From Nitrososphaeria archaeon (GTDB lineage: Archaea; Thermoproteota; Nitrososphaeria; JACIWG01), in NCBI GenBank assembly GCA_014361085.1, contig JACIWG010000095.1, positions 1 to 6,050 of the forward strand: a stretch of 6,050 nucleotides of DNA, written 5' to 3'. The position numbers and the translations under genes were made by a program. How positions within the stretch are numbered: the first letter of the stretch is position 1; the number at the start of each line of letters is the position of its first letter. This document shows, piece by piece, positions 5,200 through 6,050 of the stretch. The notes under the pieces are model-generated. The model was not told where the DNA came from. It was given only the letters and a program-made list of their open reading frames with translations, and did no database searches.

Positions 5200-6050
5200 C
5201 TATCTTCTCCTCCTTAGTCTAGGGTTAACTACAGGCTCCAAACCTAACGCTAGTAAGACGAAAGTTATAGCCGAAAATATGATTAAAAGGCCTGGAGGGA
5301 GAATCCACCACCAGTAACCTAGATAGACTGCACCATTTCTAAACGCGTAATCAAGTATCTGCCCCCATGTGGGTATTGATGGGTCACCGAGCCCTAAGAA
5401 GCTTAATGCAGATTCTGACAAAATTGCTTGTGGAGTATAGAATATAAGCTGTGCTAGGATAAATGGTGCAACCTGTGGAAATATGTGTCTTAACATTATT
5501 CTACCACTGCTTGCACCAACAGCAACAGCGGCTTCAACAAAATTTGATGATTTTAGCGAGAGAACCATGGAACGTACTATTATTGCGAGACCAGGCCAAC
5601 CAAATACTACTAGTATGAAAACTATAACCCAAAGCTTGCCTCCAAAGATAAATGTGAAGAATATCAGAAGCGGTAAGAGGGGTATGTTGTTAACAATATC
5701 GGCTACCCTTTGTATTATAAGGTCTATTTTTCCACCTACATATCCACTAATTATACCCAACACAGCACCTATAATCGTGGATAGAATTGAGGTAGCGAGC
5801 CCGATCAAAAGTGCTACTGGGAAGCCGAAAAGAAGGCCTTGGAATAGGTCTCTTCCAAGAGTATCTGTACCCATTAGACCATAAACTTTACCACCGAAAA
5901 CCATTGCAACATCCCCTATACTGTCATCTCGATTTTCACAGTACATTAAAACGTAAACTTGATATTTCCCATTCAAAGGCTTAAATGAGCCGTCTTGTTC
6001 TGGAACACCAAAAATAATCTTTTCAACCCCTATAGAGGAAACCTTTTCAG
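5200..6050 (-). CDS. DppC/OppC-type ABC transporter permease, C-terminal 282 residues (cut by right window edge)
   Basis: An inner subunit of the transport channel. The frame is open to the last base, so the TTG at 5976 is an internal codon and not a real start; 24 further codons are readable upstream of it. The first roughly 58 visible residues are polar and beta-like. They lead into VYGLMGTDTLGRDLF, the conserved DppC motif before the second membrane helix. Then come about five hydrophobic segments typical of BPD_transp_1, and the ATPase-contacting EAA loop (EAAVAVGA...RHIFP) at about 5535-5476. The C-terminus is LEPVVNPRLRRRR, like the usual DPRLR ending. The first membrane helix and the true start lie outside the window. 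The stop (TAG, 5202-5200) precedes the DppD-type ATG by 2 bp, so translation is coupled. The extracytoplasmic segment is longer than in standard bacterial DppC. Function as a permease is clear; the solute is not. Confidence 0.94.
   Translation of the reverse strand, partial: EKVSSIGVEKIIFGVPEQDGSFKPLNGKYQVYVLMYCENRDDSIGDVAMVFGGKVYGLMGTDTLGRDLFQGLLFGFPVALLIGLATSILSTIIGAVLGIISGYVGGKIDLIIQRVADIVNNIPLLPLLIFFTFIFGGKLWVIVFILVVFGWPGLAIIVRSMVLSLKSSNFVEAAVAVGASSGRIMLRHIFPQVAPFILAQLIFYTPQAILSESALSFLGLGDPSIPTWGQILDYAFRNGAVYLGYWWWILPPGLLIIFSAITFVLLALGLEPVVNPRLRRRR
5207..5214 (-). promoter_or_regulatory. Ribosome-binding site of the DppD-type gene inside the permease tail
   Basis: The sense strand AGGAGGAG, 9 bases before ATG 5197, is a strong Shine-Dalgarno sequence. 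The same bases encode Arg residues of the permease C-terminal RRRR, so the two functions share sequence. Confidence 0.75.

Noticed and set aside
5483..5884. 133-codon open frame on the plus strand
   Set aside because: It lies entirely antisense to well-conserved permease coding sequence, including the EAA loop, and its product shows no recognisable domain. It is a shadow of the real gene.
5974..5976. TTG as the permease start codon
   Set aside because: The frame is open for 24 more codons to the window edge, and the expected first membrane helix would be missing if translation began here.
1..6050. CRISPR arrays, tRNA or rRNA genes, insertion sequences
   Set aside because: No regularly spaced repeats, no tRNA T-arm or cloverleaf pattern, no transposase motifs and no terminal inverted repeats were seen on either strand by eye.

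Overview
The window looks like a piece of an archaeal chromosome, most probably from a thermophilic crenarchaeote (Thermoproteota). The reasons are the AT-rich composition, archaeal ribosome-binding signals (GGTGA and GGAGG types), TATA-like boxes in the intergenic gap, and above all a solute-binding protein with a Sec signal peptide, a Thr-rich stalk and a C-terminal membrane anchor. That last layout is typical of the oligopeptide-class ABC transporters of Sulfolobus and its relatives. The lineage is inferred from style. No marker gene is present.

Every gene I can support is on the minus strand, so transcription runs from right to left. From the right edge these are: the C-terminal 282 residues of a DppC/OppC-type permease (5200-6050, cut by the window); a DppD/OppD-type ATPase (4220-5197); a DppF/OppF-type ATPase (3232-4218 or 3232-4227); a 138-bp AT-rich gap carrying promoter-like elements; an 864-residue family 5 solute-binding protein (499-3093); and, 28 bp further on, the first 156 residues of a winged-helix plus PD-(D/E)XK nuclease-like protein (1-470, cut by the window). 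The permease and the two ATPases are packed with gaps of only 1-2 bp, or a short overlap, and form one translationally linked operon. The partner permease (DppB type) presumably lies beyond the right edge.

Together the four transporter genes would make an ATP-driven importer. The anchored binding protein captures solute outside the membrane, the permease pair forms the channel, and the two different ATPases drive it. By family the solute is a di- or oligopeptide or an oligosaccharide, because archaeal members of this class import both. The sequence does not settle which.

The most notable feature is the binding protein. Its two lobes appear in swapped order compared with ordinary family 5 binding proteins: the part normally in the second half (lobe II) comes directly after the signal peptide, and the normal first half (lobe I) follows. 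The protein looks circularly permuted, not truncated or duplicated. Smaller points are a 29-bp perfect repeat shared by the two ATPase genes over their Cys-cluster tails, a tandem octamer between a TATA-like box and the binding-protein start, an enlarged extracytoplasmic segment in the permease, and the nuclease-like neighbour. The window is otherwise an ordinary nutrient-uptake locus, and I see no new defence or mobile system.
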